Source: Nanobdellota archaeon (lineage in GTDB: Archaea; Nanobdellota; Nanobdellia; Woesearchaeales; JAHIVG01). From it: a DNA stretch of 37,606 nt. A program made the position numbers and the translations under genes. Below, in pieces: positions 8,550-15,865 of this stretch. The stretch spans positions 1 to 37,606 of the forward strand of contig JAHIVG010000016.1 in assembly GCA_018816705.1 (NCBI GenBank), written 5' to 3'. Below the pieces are notes generated by a model. It was given only the letters and a program-made list of their open reading frames with translations, was not told where the DNA came from and made no database searches. Within the stretch, counting starts at the first letter, position 1; every line of letters begins with the position of its first letter.

Positions 8550-9961
8550 CTTCTCAGCACCTTCTGCAGTGCTTCAGCATATTGCTTGTTGCTTTTTTCA
8601 AGCTTCACCATCTCGTCAAGCATCACCGCCTCCTTGTAAGCCTTTGTCGCTCCATCGAAGTCAGAAACCCTTTCGAGGAAAGATCCTAGCTCAAAGTGCA
8701 CCTCTGGTTCCAGGGGGTTTGCGTCAACAGTCTTCTGGTAGGTCTCTTTCGCACCATCCTTGAATCCTAAACCTTCCTGTGCCTTGGCGAATTGCAATGT
8801 ATACCTGCTCATGGTAGGACATAATTCGGCCGCCTTCCCGAACATGTCATGGGCAGACTGCCGGTCCTTTCTCAAATTGTATAACCATCCAAACTGGAAG
8901 AATGTCTCAGGATTCTCAGGATCCTTCTCAATGGCCAGCCTGTATTCCTTCTCCGCCTCGTCAAACTTGCTTTTCCCCTGCAGGATGCGTGCCAGATGAT
9001 AATGTGGGGTACTATCATCCTTGTCAAGGCTCGCTGCCTGGTTCAGATGGTGTACTGCCATATCTGTGCTGCATAATCCCTGGTATACCAGTCCGAGCGC
9101 CATGTGCACAGCTGCACTCTTCGGGTTCAGCTTTAAAGCCTGTTTATATCCTTCTAGCGATGCCTCAAGGTTCCCCAAGGCCTTCTCTGCTTCAGCCAGC
9201 CTCATATGCACCCTTAGGGCAAAAGGCCTCTTGGCGACCGCCTGGCGGTAATACTCTGCCCCATCTTCATTGCTATACGAGATCCATACGGCTGAGGCAA
9301 GCCCTAATAGGGAATCGGTGTCATCCCCGTCCAGTTCGAGGGCCTCCATGAAGCTCTTGGTCGCACTGACCGCATCATTTGTCCTCATCCTGGCTATTCC
9401 CGTCCAGTAGCATGCATTCTGCCTGACCGCATCGCAATATGCAGTATCCCTGGCCGCCCTCTTCAGCATATGGACCGCATATCCAGGCTCAGCATCCAAT
9501 CTCAACAGGCCATGGTATAGGTTATTATTATCATAATCCTGATTCCTCAGAAGCCTGCCAAACATGCCGCGCATGGCCTCTTCTGGATTGTCATTCTCTA
9601 AGATGCCAGCCATGGCCAACAACCTAGAATGATTCAAGTTTGGGCCGATGATATCCCAAGCCTCCTTGTAATGCCCAAGGCTCTCCTTCATCATATCCAG
9701 GTCATAATACAGCTCTGCCAGCCGCAGCTTAGGGCTTTCATCCCCCGGCTCCAAGCGCTCTGCAGCCCTGTATTCAGTCAGCGCCTCCTCGATCCTGAGG
9801 TTGTCTCTCAATACATCGCCCAGCTTTAGGTATAATGACATGTCGAGAGGCTGCCTGTGAATCTCCTCTATTAGGCTTCTCACCTCTTCCGTGTCCGGAT
9901 CCGAAGCCAGCAGCTGCCTCAACTTCTCTTCCAGGTCCGTCTCCAGCGGTCTCTGTGTCAT
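8546..9961 (-). CDS. Large TPR protein with the shared N-terminal peptide (paralogue A)
   Basis: This 471-residue protein begins MTQRPLETDLEEKLRQLL. About ten TPR units follow, for example YLKLGDVLRDNLRIEEALTE, EASLEGYKQALKLNPKS and KFDEAEKEYRLAIEKDPENP. The C-terminus ends QYAEALQKVLRR. It is a full-length paralogue of the gene at 11538-12923; both share the N-terminal 'SDPD...EI...PLD..LYL.LGD.LRDN' block and the same C-terminal tail, so a duplication made the pair. The start ATG overlaps the stop of a 23-codon mini-gene (ATGA). TPRs mediate protein-protein contacts; the partner is unknown. Confidence 0.85.
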   Translation of the reverse strand: MTQRPLETDLEEKLRQLLASDPDTEEVRSLIEEIHRQPLDMSLYLKLGDVLRDNLRIEEALTEYRAAERLEPGDESPKLRLAELYYDLDMMKESLGHYKEAWDIIGPNLNHSRLLAMAGILENDNPEEAMRGMFGRLLRNQDYDNNNLYHGLLRLDAEPGYAVHMLKRAARDTAYCDAVRQNACYWTGIARMRTNDAVSATKSFMEALELDGDDTDSLLGLASAVWISYSNEDGAEYYRQAVAKRPFALRVHMRLAEAEKALGNLEASLEGYKQALKLNPKSAAVHMALGLVYQGLCSTDMAVHHLNQAASLDKDDSTPHYHLARILQGKSKFDEAEKEYRLAIEKDPENPETFFQFGWLYNLRKDRQSAHDMFGKAAELCPTMSRYTLQFAKAQEGLGFKDGAKETYQKTVDANPLEPEVHFELGSFLERVSDFDGATKAYKEAVMLDEMVKLEKSNKQYAEALQKVLRR

Positions 9962-10029
9962 CGGCCCACCAACTCTCTCAGCCTCTGATTCGGGTCGTCC
10001 TCAAGCGGTCTGTTATCCTTCGATCTCAT
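9958..10029 (-). CDS. Mini-gene encoding only the shared peptide
   Basis: An ATG at 10029 opens a 23-codon frame, MRSKDNRPLEDDPNQRLREL then VGR, with its stop overlapping the next gene's start as ATGA. The core RPLEDDPNQRLRELV is an unmistakable copy of the peptide found at the N-termini of the neighbouring proteins, with a proline in place of the usual leucine. The frame overlaps the end of the upstream TPR gene by 17 nt, out of frame. It is either a real small protein, such as a competitor for the docking site, or the scar of a deleted cassette gene kept open for translational coupling. Confidence 0.5.
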   Translation of the reverse strand: MRSKDNRPLEDDPNQRLRELVGR

Positions 10030-10528
10030 TTCGTATCCTCTCGAGATTTGCTTTATAACGAGCATTCCCAGGTGCCAATTCGGCTGCTTTCTCAAAAGAG
10101 TGTAGGGCTTCTATTACATTGCCATCCATCTCTTGGACGAGAGCCAAATTGTGATGGAATAATGCGTAATTCGGATCAATCATTATTGCCTTTTTGTAAT
10201 ACTGAATGGCTAGAAAATATTTGCCCTGGTCACTATAAGCATTTGCAAGATTGTTATTCGGAGCTGCGTGATATTTATCAGTTTGAGTGACAGTGGCTAA
10301 TTCTTCAATCGCCTCTTCAATCCTGCCTAATGTCCTCAAGGCGGCCCCTAAGTTATTGCGGATGCTCGTGTCATGTGGGTGAAACTTAAGTGCCCCTCGG
10401 TATTTTTCTATTGCCTTATCCAACCTTCCAGCATAATGATACTCCAGCCCTTGTCTGAACTCCGGTATTGTGGATTCTTGACCCATCAATTCCATTACTT
10501 TATCCTTCAAATCGTCCTCGAGCGTCAT
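10013..10528 (-). CDS. Small TPR protein with the shared N-terminal peptide
   Basis: The 171-residue product starts MTLEDDLKDKVMELM and has about four TPRs, with consensus-like units such as LDKAIEKYRGALKFHPHD, YFLAIQYYKKAIMIDPNY and VIEALHSFEKAAELAPGN. It is closely related to the N-terminal half of the next upstream protein (10525-11541), sharing the peptide and the 'RNNLG.AL..LGR..EAI.E' repeat, so it looks like a shortened duplicate. It overlaps that gene by ATGA. The base composition is somewhat more A+T-rich than its neighbours. Confidence 0.8.
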   Translation of the reverse strand: MTLEDDLKDKVMELMGQESTIPEFRQGLEYHYAGRLDKAIEKYRGALKFHPHDTSIRNNLGAALRTLGRIEEAIEELATVTQTDKYHAAPNNNLANAYSDQGKYFLAIQYYKKAIMIDPNYALFHHNLALVQEMDGNVIEALHSFEKAAELAPGNARYKANLERIRNEIEG

Positions 10529-11541
10529 CTCTCCATCACCCTCGCCAACCGGTGACGATATTGCTCGTCTGAAGGCTGAAGATTGACAGCCCTCCTGAAT
10601 GCCTCCCTCGCCCCCCTGATGTCCCTTAAGTATTCAAGGCACACTCCGAGATTGTAATAGGCAAAATCATCCGAAGCATCTATTTCGATGGCCTTGCGGT
10701 AATGCTTCACGGCATCCTTGGCCTTCTTCATGTTTTGGTAAGCCCTTGCGAGATTGAAGTGAGAGAAAGCATCTCCCTTGTCGATGCTGACCGCCCTCTT
10801 GAGATACTTGACGGCTTCCTTTGGCTCCCTCGCATCCGTCAACGCAATCCCTAGATTGTTCAGGCCGAGGACATATCCGGGACTCGCCTTCACCGCAGCC
10901 CTGAAGGCCTTGATGGCCTCACGTGATTCACCCCGCTCGTTCAACAGCTTCCCAAGATTGTTCTGGGCAAAATGGTTCTTGGGGTCCAGTCGTACAGCCC
11001 GTTGGTATGCTTTCAGGGCATCGTCAACCCTGCCCATCTTCTTCAGTATCATCCCATAGCAATAATAGCCCCCAGGACTATCTGGTACCAGCGCAAGATA
11101 CCTCTGGTAATGCTTGAGAGCCTCATCAGACCTTGAGGACTCATCGAGCAGGTTCGCCAGATTCGCATGCGGGGAGGCATAACCTGGATCCAGCCTTATT
11201 GATATCTCATATTCTGCGATAGCCTCATCACGCAGTCCGCATCCCTCAAGGTCATCCCCGAGATTGAAATGCAGCGTCGCGTCTTCCGGGTCCAGCCTTA
11301 TTGCCGCCTGGAACTCCTTGATGGCCTCATCATGCCTGCCGAGCTTACTTAACGCTATGCCTAGGTTATTCCTGGCGATGACATTATCCGGCTCCTCCCT
11401 CAATCCCCTGCGGTATTCTCTTACAGCATCTTCCAGCCTGCCTCTATCGTGATGCTCGACGGCCCTGGAAATCGCCTCATTCCCGGTGTCGCCATCCATG
11501 AGTTCCATGACCTTCCGAATAAGTTCATCCTCGAGCGTCAT
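10525..11541 (-). CDS. TPR protein, about nine repeats, with the shared N-terminal peptide
   Basis: This 338-residue protein begins MTLEDELIRKVMELMDG and consists almost wholly of canonical 34-residue TPRs. Examples are GRHDEAIKEFQAAIRLDPED, GRVDDALKAYQRAVRLDPKN and KDAVKHYRKAIEIDASDDF. The regular spacing predicts one continuous superhelical solenoid. It has no signal peptide or catalytic domain. It overlaps both neighbours by ATGA. TPR solenoids of this kind scaffold multiprotein complexes; in this setting the binding partner could be the kinase, the phosphatase or the ATPases. Confidence 0.88.
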   Translation of the reverse strand: MTLEDELIRKVMELMDGDTGNEAISRAVEHHDRGRLEDAVREYRRGLREEPDNVIARNNLGIALSKLGRHDEAIKEFQAAIRLDPEDATLHFNLGDDLEGCGLRDEAIAEYEISIRLDPGYASPHANLANLLDESSRSDEALKHYQRYLALVPDSPGGYYCYGMILKKMGRVDDALKAYQRAVRLDPKNHFAQNNLGKLLNERGESREAIKAFRAAVKASPGYVLGLNNLGIALTDAREPKEAVKYLKRAVSIDKGDAFSHFNLARAYQNMKKAKDAVKHYRKAIEIDASDDFAYYNLGVCLEYLRDIRGAREAFRRAVNLQPSDEQYRHRLARVMER

Positions 11542-12923
11542 CTCCTCAGCACCCTCTGCAAGGCCTCAACGTATTGCTTGTTCTTGCCGTCGAGCTCGAC
11601 AGCCCGCCTGTATTTCAGGGCAGCGCCGTTGAAATCCGACTGACGCTCCAGGTAGCTGCCGAAGGCGAAGAATAATCCCGAATCATTTCTGTTCGCCTCG
11701 ACTCCCTTCTTGAATGTCTGCAGTGCGTCTTGTATAAAAAGTCTATCCTCCTCCTGCGCTCGAGCCAAAGCCAGCACATACCTGCTGGGTATTTTATCCG
11801 GACTACACAGTTCAAACGCTTGATTCAAATAGAACCGCCCCATTCCCTTATTGTCAGTCTCACGCAGGAATCTGCCTCGCTGATAGTTCGCTTTAGGATT
11901 CTTGGATTCTTTGTAATATGCACATCCGAATTCCTCTTCTGCCTCCCCGTCCTTCCCCAACTCATGAAGGATATTTCCGAGATGGTAGTGAGGCGCAGCT
12001 GACTCTCTGTCATGCTTGATTGCGAGCCTGAGGTGATGTTCAGCCAGGTTCATGTTGCGCATGGTATGATATAGCAGTCCGATCGAGAGGTGGCCTTCCG
12101 GATGCTCAGGATTCAGCTTCAGTGCCTTCTCATAGGCCTCGAGCGCCGCATCATGGTTGCGCATCATCCTCTCAGCCTCACCGACCAGGAATTGCGCCCT
12201 GAATAAGTAGGGCCTGACAGAGACTGCCTGGCGATAGTGATCGATGGCCTGCTCAAGGCCTGAAGTGTCCTCCATCATCAATCCGAGGAATAAATGAGCT
12301 AAGGGATCCTGGGGATCCAATTCGATAGCTGTCCTAAAGCTCTTCACTGCATCTTCTTTCTTCTCTTTGCACACCTGGAACAGACCTAAGCCTACATGCC
12401 CCAGGGGGCTGCTCTTATCGATATCTATCGCTTTATTGAAATATACGCCCGCCAATCCAGGATCCTGTTCCAAGTTCATGAATCCATGGAGGAAATTCCA
12501 ATCGAAACTGCCGCTATGATATTTTTTCCAAAGCTTCTCATAATCATTATTTCCTCCAGAAAAACAGACACCGCTCACTATCCTGCGGAGCGCTCCGGGA
12601 TCCGAAGTCATCGCCATGACCCTACTGTACTCGGCCATGGCCTTGCCTCCAGCCTCGACATCAGTGTATAGGTCACCCAGCCGGATCGGCGGCTCCGGAT
12701 CATCTGGTTGGAGCCTGGCAGCTGCCTTGTACTCGGTTATGGCTTGCTCTATCTTGCAGTTGTCCCTCAGCAGGTCTCCCAGCCTGAGGTACAGTCCCGT
12801 GTCGAGCGGCGTGCTGTTGATCTCTTCCATCATACTCGCGACGGCTTGCTCGTCCGGATCCGTCATGAGCAGCTCTGATAAGCGCAGTATAAGCTCTTCC
12901 TCTAAAGGTCCTTCTTCTGTCAT
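11538..12923 (-). CDS. Large TPR protein with the shared N-terminal peptide (paralogue B)
   Basis: This 461-residue protein starts MTEEGPLEEELILRLSELLM and carries about ten TPRs, ending KQYVEALQRVLRR like paralogue A. I chose the ATG at 12923 because a strong purine-rich ribosome site (AGGGGGG, about 8 nt upstream) precedes it and because it puts the shared peptide at the N-terminus. A start at 12980 would give the cluster's usual ATGA overlap and add 19 residues (MRSWESIWIGSKKYQGGCN), and it cannot be excluded. The pair of paralogues interleaved with small 'MTLED' TPR genes points to repeated local duplication. Confidence 0.85.
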   Translation of the reverse strand: MTEEGPLEEELILRLSELLMTDPDEQAVASMMEEINSTPLDTGLYLRLGDLLRDNCKIEQAITEYKAAARLQPDDPEPPIRLGDLYTDVEAGGKAMAEYSRVMAMTSDPGALRRIVSGVCFSGGNNDYEKLWKKYHSGSFDWNFLHGFMNLEQDPGLAGVYFNKAIDIDKSSPLGHVGLGLFQVCKEKKEDAVKSFRTAIELDPQDPLAHLFLGLMMEDTSGLEQAIDHYRQAVSVRPYLFRAQFLVGEAERMMRNHDAALEAYEKALKLNPEHPEGHLSIGLLYHTMRNMNLAEHHLRLAIKHDRESAAPHYHLGNILHELGKDGEAEEEFGCAYYKESKNPKANYQRGRFLRETDNKGMGRFYLNQAFELCSPDKIPSRYVLALARAQEEDRLFIQDALQTFKKGVEANRNDSGLFFAFGSYLERQSDFNGAALKYRRAVELDGKNKQYVEALQRVLRR

Positions 12924-12976
12924 GTTACATCCCCCCTGATATTTCTTGGATCCTATCCATATCGATTCCCATGATC

Positions 12977-13618
12977 TCACATCCTCTCCCTTATCATCTT
13001 TATTCTCTCAGCGAAATATGACGACATGCCTCCCCTGAGCTGCGAGCACCGCTCCAGGCTGTCTATCGCCCATTTATGCTCACCCGTGGCCTCCAAGATG
13101 TCTGCCTTGTGGATCCAGCCGGCCTCGTACTCCGGCCAGTGCGCAAGCGACCTGTCGACGTGCTGCAATGCCTCATCATGCATGCCCAGCTTGTGGCATA
13201 TCATCGCCAGCTCAAGCGACTTATGGTAACCCTCGTCCCAGCCGGCCTGGATATCATCTATGGTAGCCAAGGCTCCTGCCCTGTCGCCAGACCTCGCCTG
13301 TACGCGGGCCTTGTGCGGCAGATAGCCCTTGTCATTATCTGCCGCTCTCCCATAGAAATGCAGCGCCCAGTCGAGCATGCCGCTCTTCTCATACAGGTCG
13401 CCCATCTTGTACAGGCCGTAGGCGAAGTCCGGGTCGAGCCCGATCACCTCAGACAGCACCTCATACTGGGTCTGTTTGTCGGCCGTGCCGATGCCGTTGA
13501 CCCGCTCGAGCAGGGATGCATAATCCACATCGTGGCGGACCGGACAGTCTTCAGCCTGCACCGCCTCCTGCTGTATAATATCTTCGATTCTCCTCCTAAG
13601 CTCGTCTTCGAGGGTCAT
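12977..13618 (-). CDS. TPR protein with the shared N-terminal peptide, next to the kinase
   Basis: This 213-residue protein begins MTLEDELRRRIEDIIQQ. After an acidic linker it has about four TPR-like repeats, such as AYGLYKMGDLYEKSGMLDWA, MHDEALQHVDRSLAHWPEY and HKWAIDSLERCSQL. Its start overlaps the kinase stop by ATGA, making it the first tagged gene after the kinase. The strict coupling suggests defined stoichiometry with the kinase; it could be the kinase's adaptor or substrate. No enzymatic motif is visible. Confidence 0.8.
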   Translation of the reverse strand: MTLEDELRRRIEDIIQQEAVQAEDCPVRHDVDYASLLERVNGIGTADKQTQYEVLSEVIGLDPDFAYGLYKMGDLYEKSGMLDWALHFYGRAADNDKGYLPHKARVQARSGDRAGALATIDDIQAGWDEGYHKSLELAMICHKLGMHDEALQHVDRSLAHWPEYEAGWIHKADILEATGEHKWAIDSLERCSQLRGGMSSYFAERIKMIRERM

Positions 13619-15006
13619 TGTTCAAGGAAGGCCAGTATTTCTGAAGGGATAGCGGCCTTGTGCTCACCCCGCTGTATCTCTTCGAGAGAATATCTTTCAT
13701 TTCCAATATCCCTCACTGCATCATCCACCGATAACGGAGGCCCCCAACATAGTATCCTCTCATAGACGCCCATAGCGAGCTTTCTCGCGTCTGGTGTGGA
13801 CACAGTCAATGATTTGATTACTGATGAAAGCCCCTTCCTGTGCTCCTCAGCTTCAACGCCTTTCCTGTCACGTGCATCCTGCATGCTTGATTCCAATGAC
13901 TGGATGAGAACACCCTTGGTCTCGACTCCTTCTTGGCTTCGGACAATTGCCTCAAGCTCCTGCATCCTCGTATAGAGGTTGAAAATCTTATCAATATTCT
14001 CCAGCGAAGCAGTACCATATTTCTTGTCAGAATACAACGTCTTGCGCTTCATCAGAGCCATAAGCTGCTTATGCACCGAAACGAACTCCTCATAATTCGA
14101 CTGGTCGAAAATTGGCTTGACCACTGTCTTGCCCTGAAGGGCGTTGAGGTAATCAGCAAGGTTCGCAAAACCCCGCTCGTCAGGATCGAAGCTCAGTCCA
14201 GCACAGATTATCTCTTTCAACCGGGCATCACATCTCAATTCATCCACCTTGGACCGTGTATGACCCGCGTCCTTGATCTCTTCGAAAGCCTCTTTGCCAT
14301 GCCCTCCCAAAGTGAAGGGCTGCTTGAATCCTGGATGAAGGAGCTCAAAAAGCACGACACTCAATGAGAACAGATCGGACCTCGGAGAATAATCCCTTTT
14401 TGTATATACCTCAGGTGCCATGTACCCAAAAGTCCCTTTTTGGGTTGTTGACTCTCCATGTCCTAAGGTTGCGCAACCGCAATCTGCGACCTTGAAGATA
14501 GGGATGCCGGAATTATAAAAATAAAGGATGTTCGAAGGCTTCAGGTCATTATGAGAATACGATGTAAGATGGATATTATGCGTGCCATTCGCAGCATGCG
14601 TGACTATCATTACTGCTTCTGATTCGTCAACGGCTTCTCCATTCCTAGACCAATTTGATATCAGCCTATAAAGTGAATTATCCGCAAGCTCCATAGGTAT
14701 GGCTATATAATCGCCGAAATCCAATGGGCGCTTTGCTGTGACTTGAGTTATGTGTGTGGTGTCCAACTCACACCTGGTAAGCTCTCTCCATATCAGGCAT
14801 TCTGTCTCAGCCCTCTTGATGTTACCGTCATACTTCTCAAGCAATTTCAATGCACGCAATTGGGCATGTTCTTGGTCATATACCTTGACAACCATAGAAT
14901 CTTGTTTGCGGTGCAATGTGTCCCTGTACTGAAATTGACCTGTGGATTCCACTATCCGTTTAGTCTTCTCATCATAGTTCACTTCCTCTGAGTCAAACCT
15001 TGCCAT
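13615..15006 (-). CDS. Ser/Thr protein kinase (Hanks type)
   Basis: This 463-residue protein has an N-terminal kinase domain (about 20-295) and a helical C-terminal region (about 300-463). The ATP lysine is K54 (RALKLL) and the alpha-C glutamate is probably E67 or E69. The catalytic loop is SHNDLKPSNIL with D154, K156 and N159. The metal motif is DCG (175-177) instead of DFG, and APE is at 197-199 (GTFGYMAPE). D211 and the late arginine R278 are also present. The glycine-rich loop is poorly conserved. The HRD arginine is asparagine, so activation-loop control may differ from RD kinases. I chose the ATG at 15006, preceded by a G-rich ribosome site, over an in-frame TTG at 15012. The gene overlaps the PP2C gene by 14 nt, so kinase and phosphatase form an antagonistic pair. 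Confidence 0.92.
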   Translation of the reverse strand: MARFDSEEVNYDEKTKRIVESTGQFQYRDTLHRKQDSMVVKVYDQEHAQLRALKLLEKYDGNIKRAETECLIWRELTRCELDTTHITQVTAKRPLDFGDYIAIPMELADNSLYRLISNWSRNGEAVDESEAVMIVTHAANGTHNIHLTSYSHNDLKPSNILYFYNSGIPIFKVADCGCATLGHGESTTQKGTFGYMAPEVYTKRDYSPRSDLFSLSVVLFELLHPGFKQPFTLGGHGKEAFEEIKDAGHTRSKVDELRCDARLKEIICAGLSFDPDERGFANLADYLNALQGKTVVKPIFDQSNYEEFVSVHKQLMALMKRKTLYSDKKYGTASLENIDKIFNLYTRMQELEAIVRSQEGVETKGVLIQSLESSMQDARDRKGVEAEEHRKGLSSVIKSLTVSTPDARKLAMGVYERILCWGPPLSVDDAVRDIGNERYSLEEIQRGEHKAAIPSEILAFLEQ

Positions 15007-15865
15007 CTTCAATCCCCCCGATCAGTATGAAAGTCACGTCGTCTATCAGTCTCCTGCCGGCATCTTCTATGTCGACGCCTCTCAAATCCATGAATTCGCC
15101 AGCATAATCAGAATACTCTGGAAGCCTCTCGATCAGCATGGATCGGGCTTCATCAGGACCCTTGCTGGTCCTCAAAATGTGTTCAAGATTCTCTTGAGAG
15201 ACCAATTTGGTCAGGCCGTCAGATGCCATCAGCAGCATGTCTCCTTCACCAATTTCCTGGTCGATGACATCGACTTCAGCGTCTTTGCCACCCATGTAGT
15301 TCGTCAGCGGCGAATTCAGCAACGCTACAGCTTTCAGGTGCTCTGGAATGCTATTGAACCCGGGCGGTTCGATTGAATGATCCTCGGTAAGCTTTTTCAT
15401 TTCGCCCGAACATCTGTCCAGGTGGAAGACGCTGCCATCCCCCACATGGCCGAGATATGCCCTATCTCCGACCAACACGCATAAGTCTAATGTTGTGCCC
15501 CAGTCATGATACTGTTCGAAGCCATGGGAGATGCTGTACATCAGCTCATTCGTCGCAAGCAGTAGGTTCCTAATCCTTTGCTGGATAGCCTCATGTTCAG
15601 TAGAATTTCTCCTGAATTGCCTGAGCATGCCTGGTAGGTACAGATTTATCGTCTGCACAGCATGGTAAGCAGCCTCTCCGCCATGATTGCCTCCTGACAA
15701 ACCGTCTGCCAGCACTGCATACTGCCTCCTGTAATCCACATGCTTGTAATCCTTGTTCTGGGAAGAGCGAAGTGAAGGAATGCGGTAAGAGCTTCCAGTA
15801 CGCTGAAGATGCGCCTGAAGGTTCGCCTTCTTGCCGCGGCTGAAGGACCTGAACTGGTATATCAA
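14993..15865 (-). CDS. PP2C-family protein phosphatase
   Basis: This 290-residue protein contains all PP2C signatures: NKD near 37-39, ADGLSGGNHGGE (53-64), WGTTL (122-126), GHVGDGSVF (139-147), LTEDHS (159-164), ASDGL (214-218) and DDVT (275-278). The metal-binding aspartates are therefore present, and it should remove phosphate from Ser/Thr on targets of the adjacent kinase. It starts at a TTG that directly follows the upstream stop (TGA-TTG), with AAGGGTGGG as ribosome site inside the upstream gene; no in-frame ATG is available nearby. A small basic N-terminal extension precedes the fold. It is probably cytosolic. Confidence 0.92.
   Translation of the reverse strand: MIYQFRSFSRGKKANLQAHLQRTGSSYRIPSLRSSQNKDYKHVDYRRQYAVLADGLSGGNHGGEAAYHAVQTINLYLPGMLRQFRRNSTEHEAIQQRIRNLLLATNELMYSISHGFEQYHDWGTTLDLCVLVGDRAYLGHVGDGSVFHLDRCSGEMKKLTEDHSIEPPGFNSIPEHLKAVALLNSPLTNYMGGKDAEVDVIDQEIGEGDMLLMASDGLTKLVSQENLEHILRTSKGPDEARSMLIERLPEYSDYAGEFMDLRGVDIEDAGRRLIDDVTFILIGGIEDGKV

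Noticed and set aside
8546-12923. Repetitive sequence considered as a CRISPR or DNA repeat array
   Set aside because: The repetition is at protein level (34-residue TPRs) with diverged DNA; no identical direct repeats with spacers are present.
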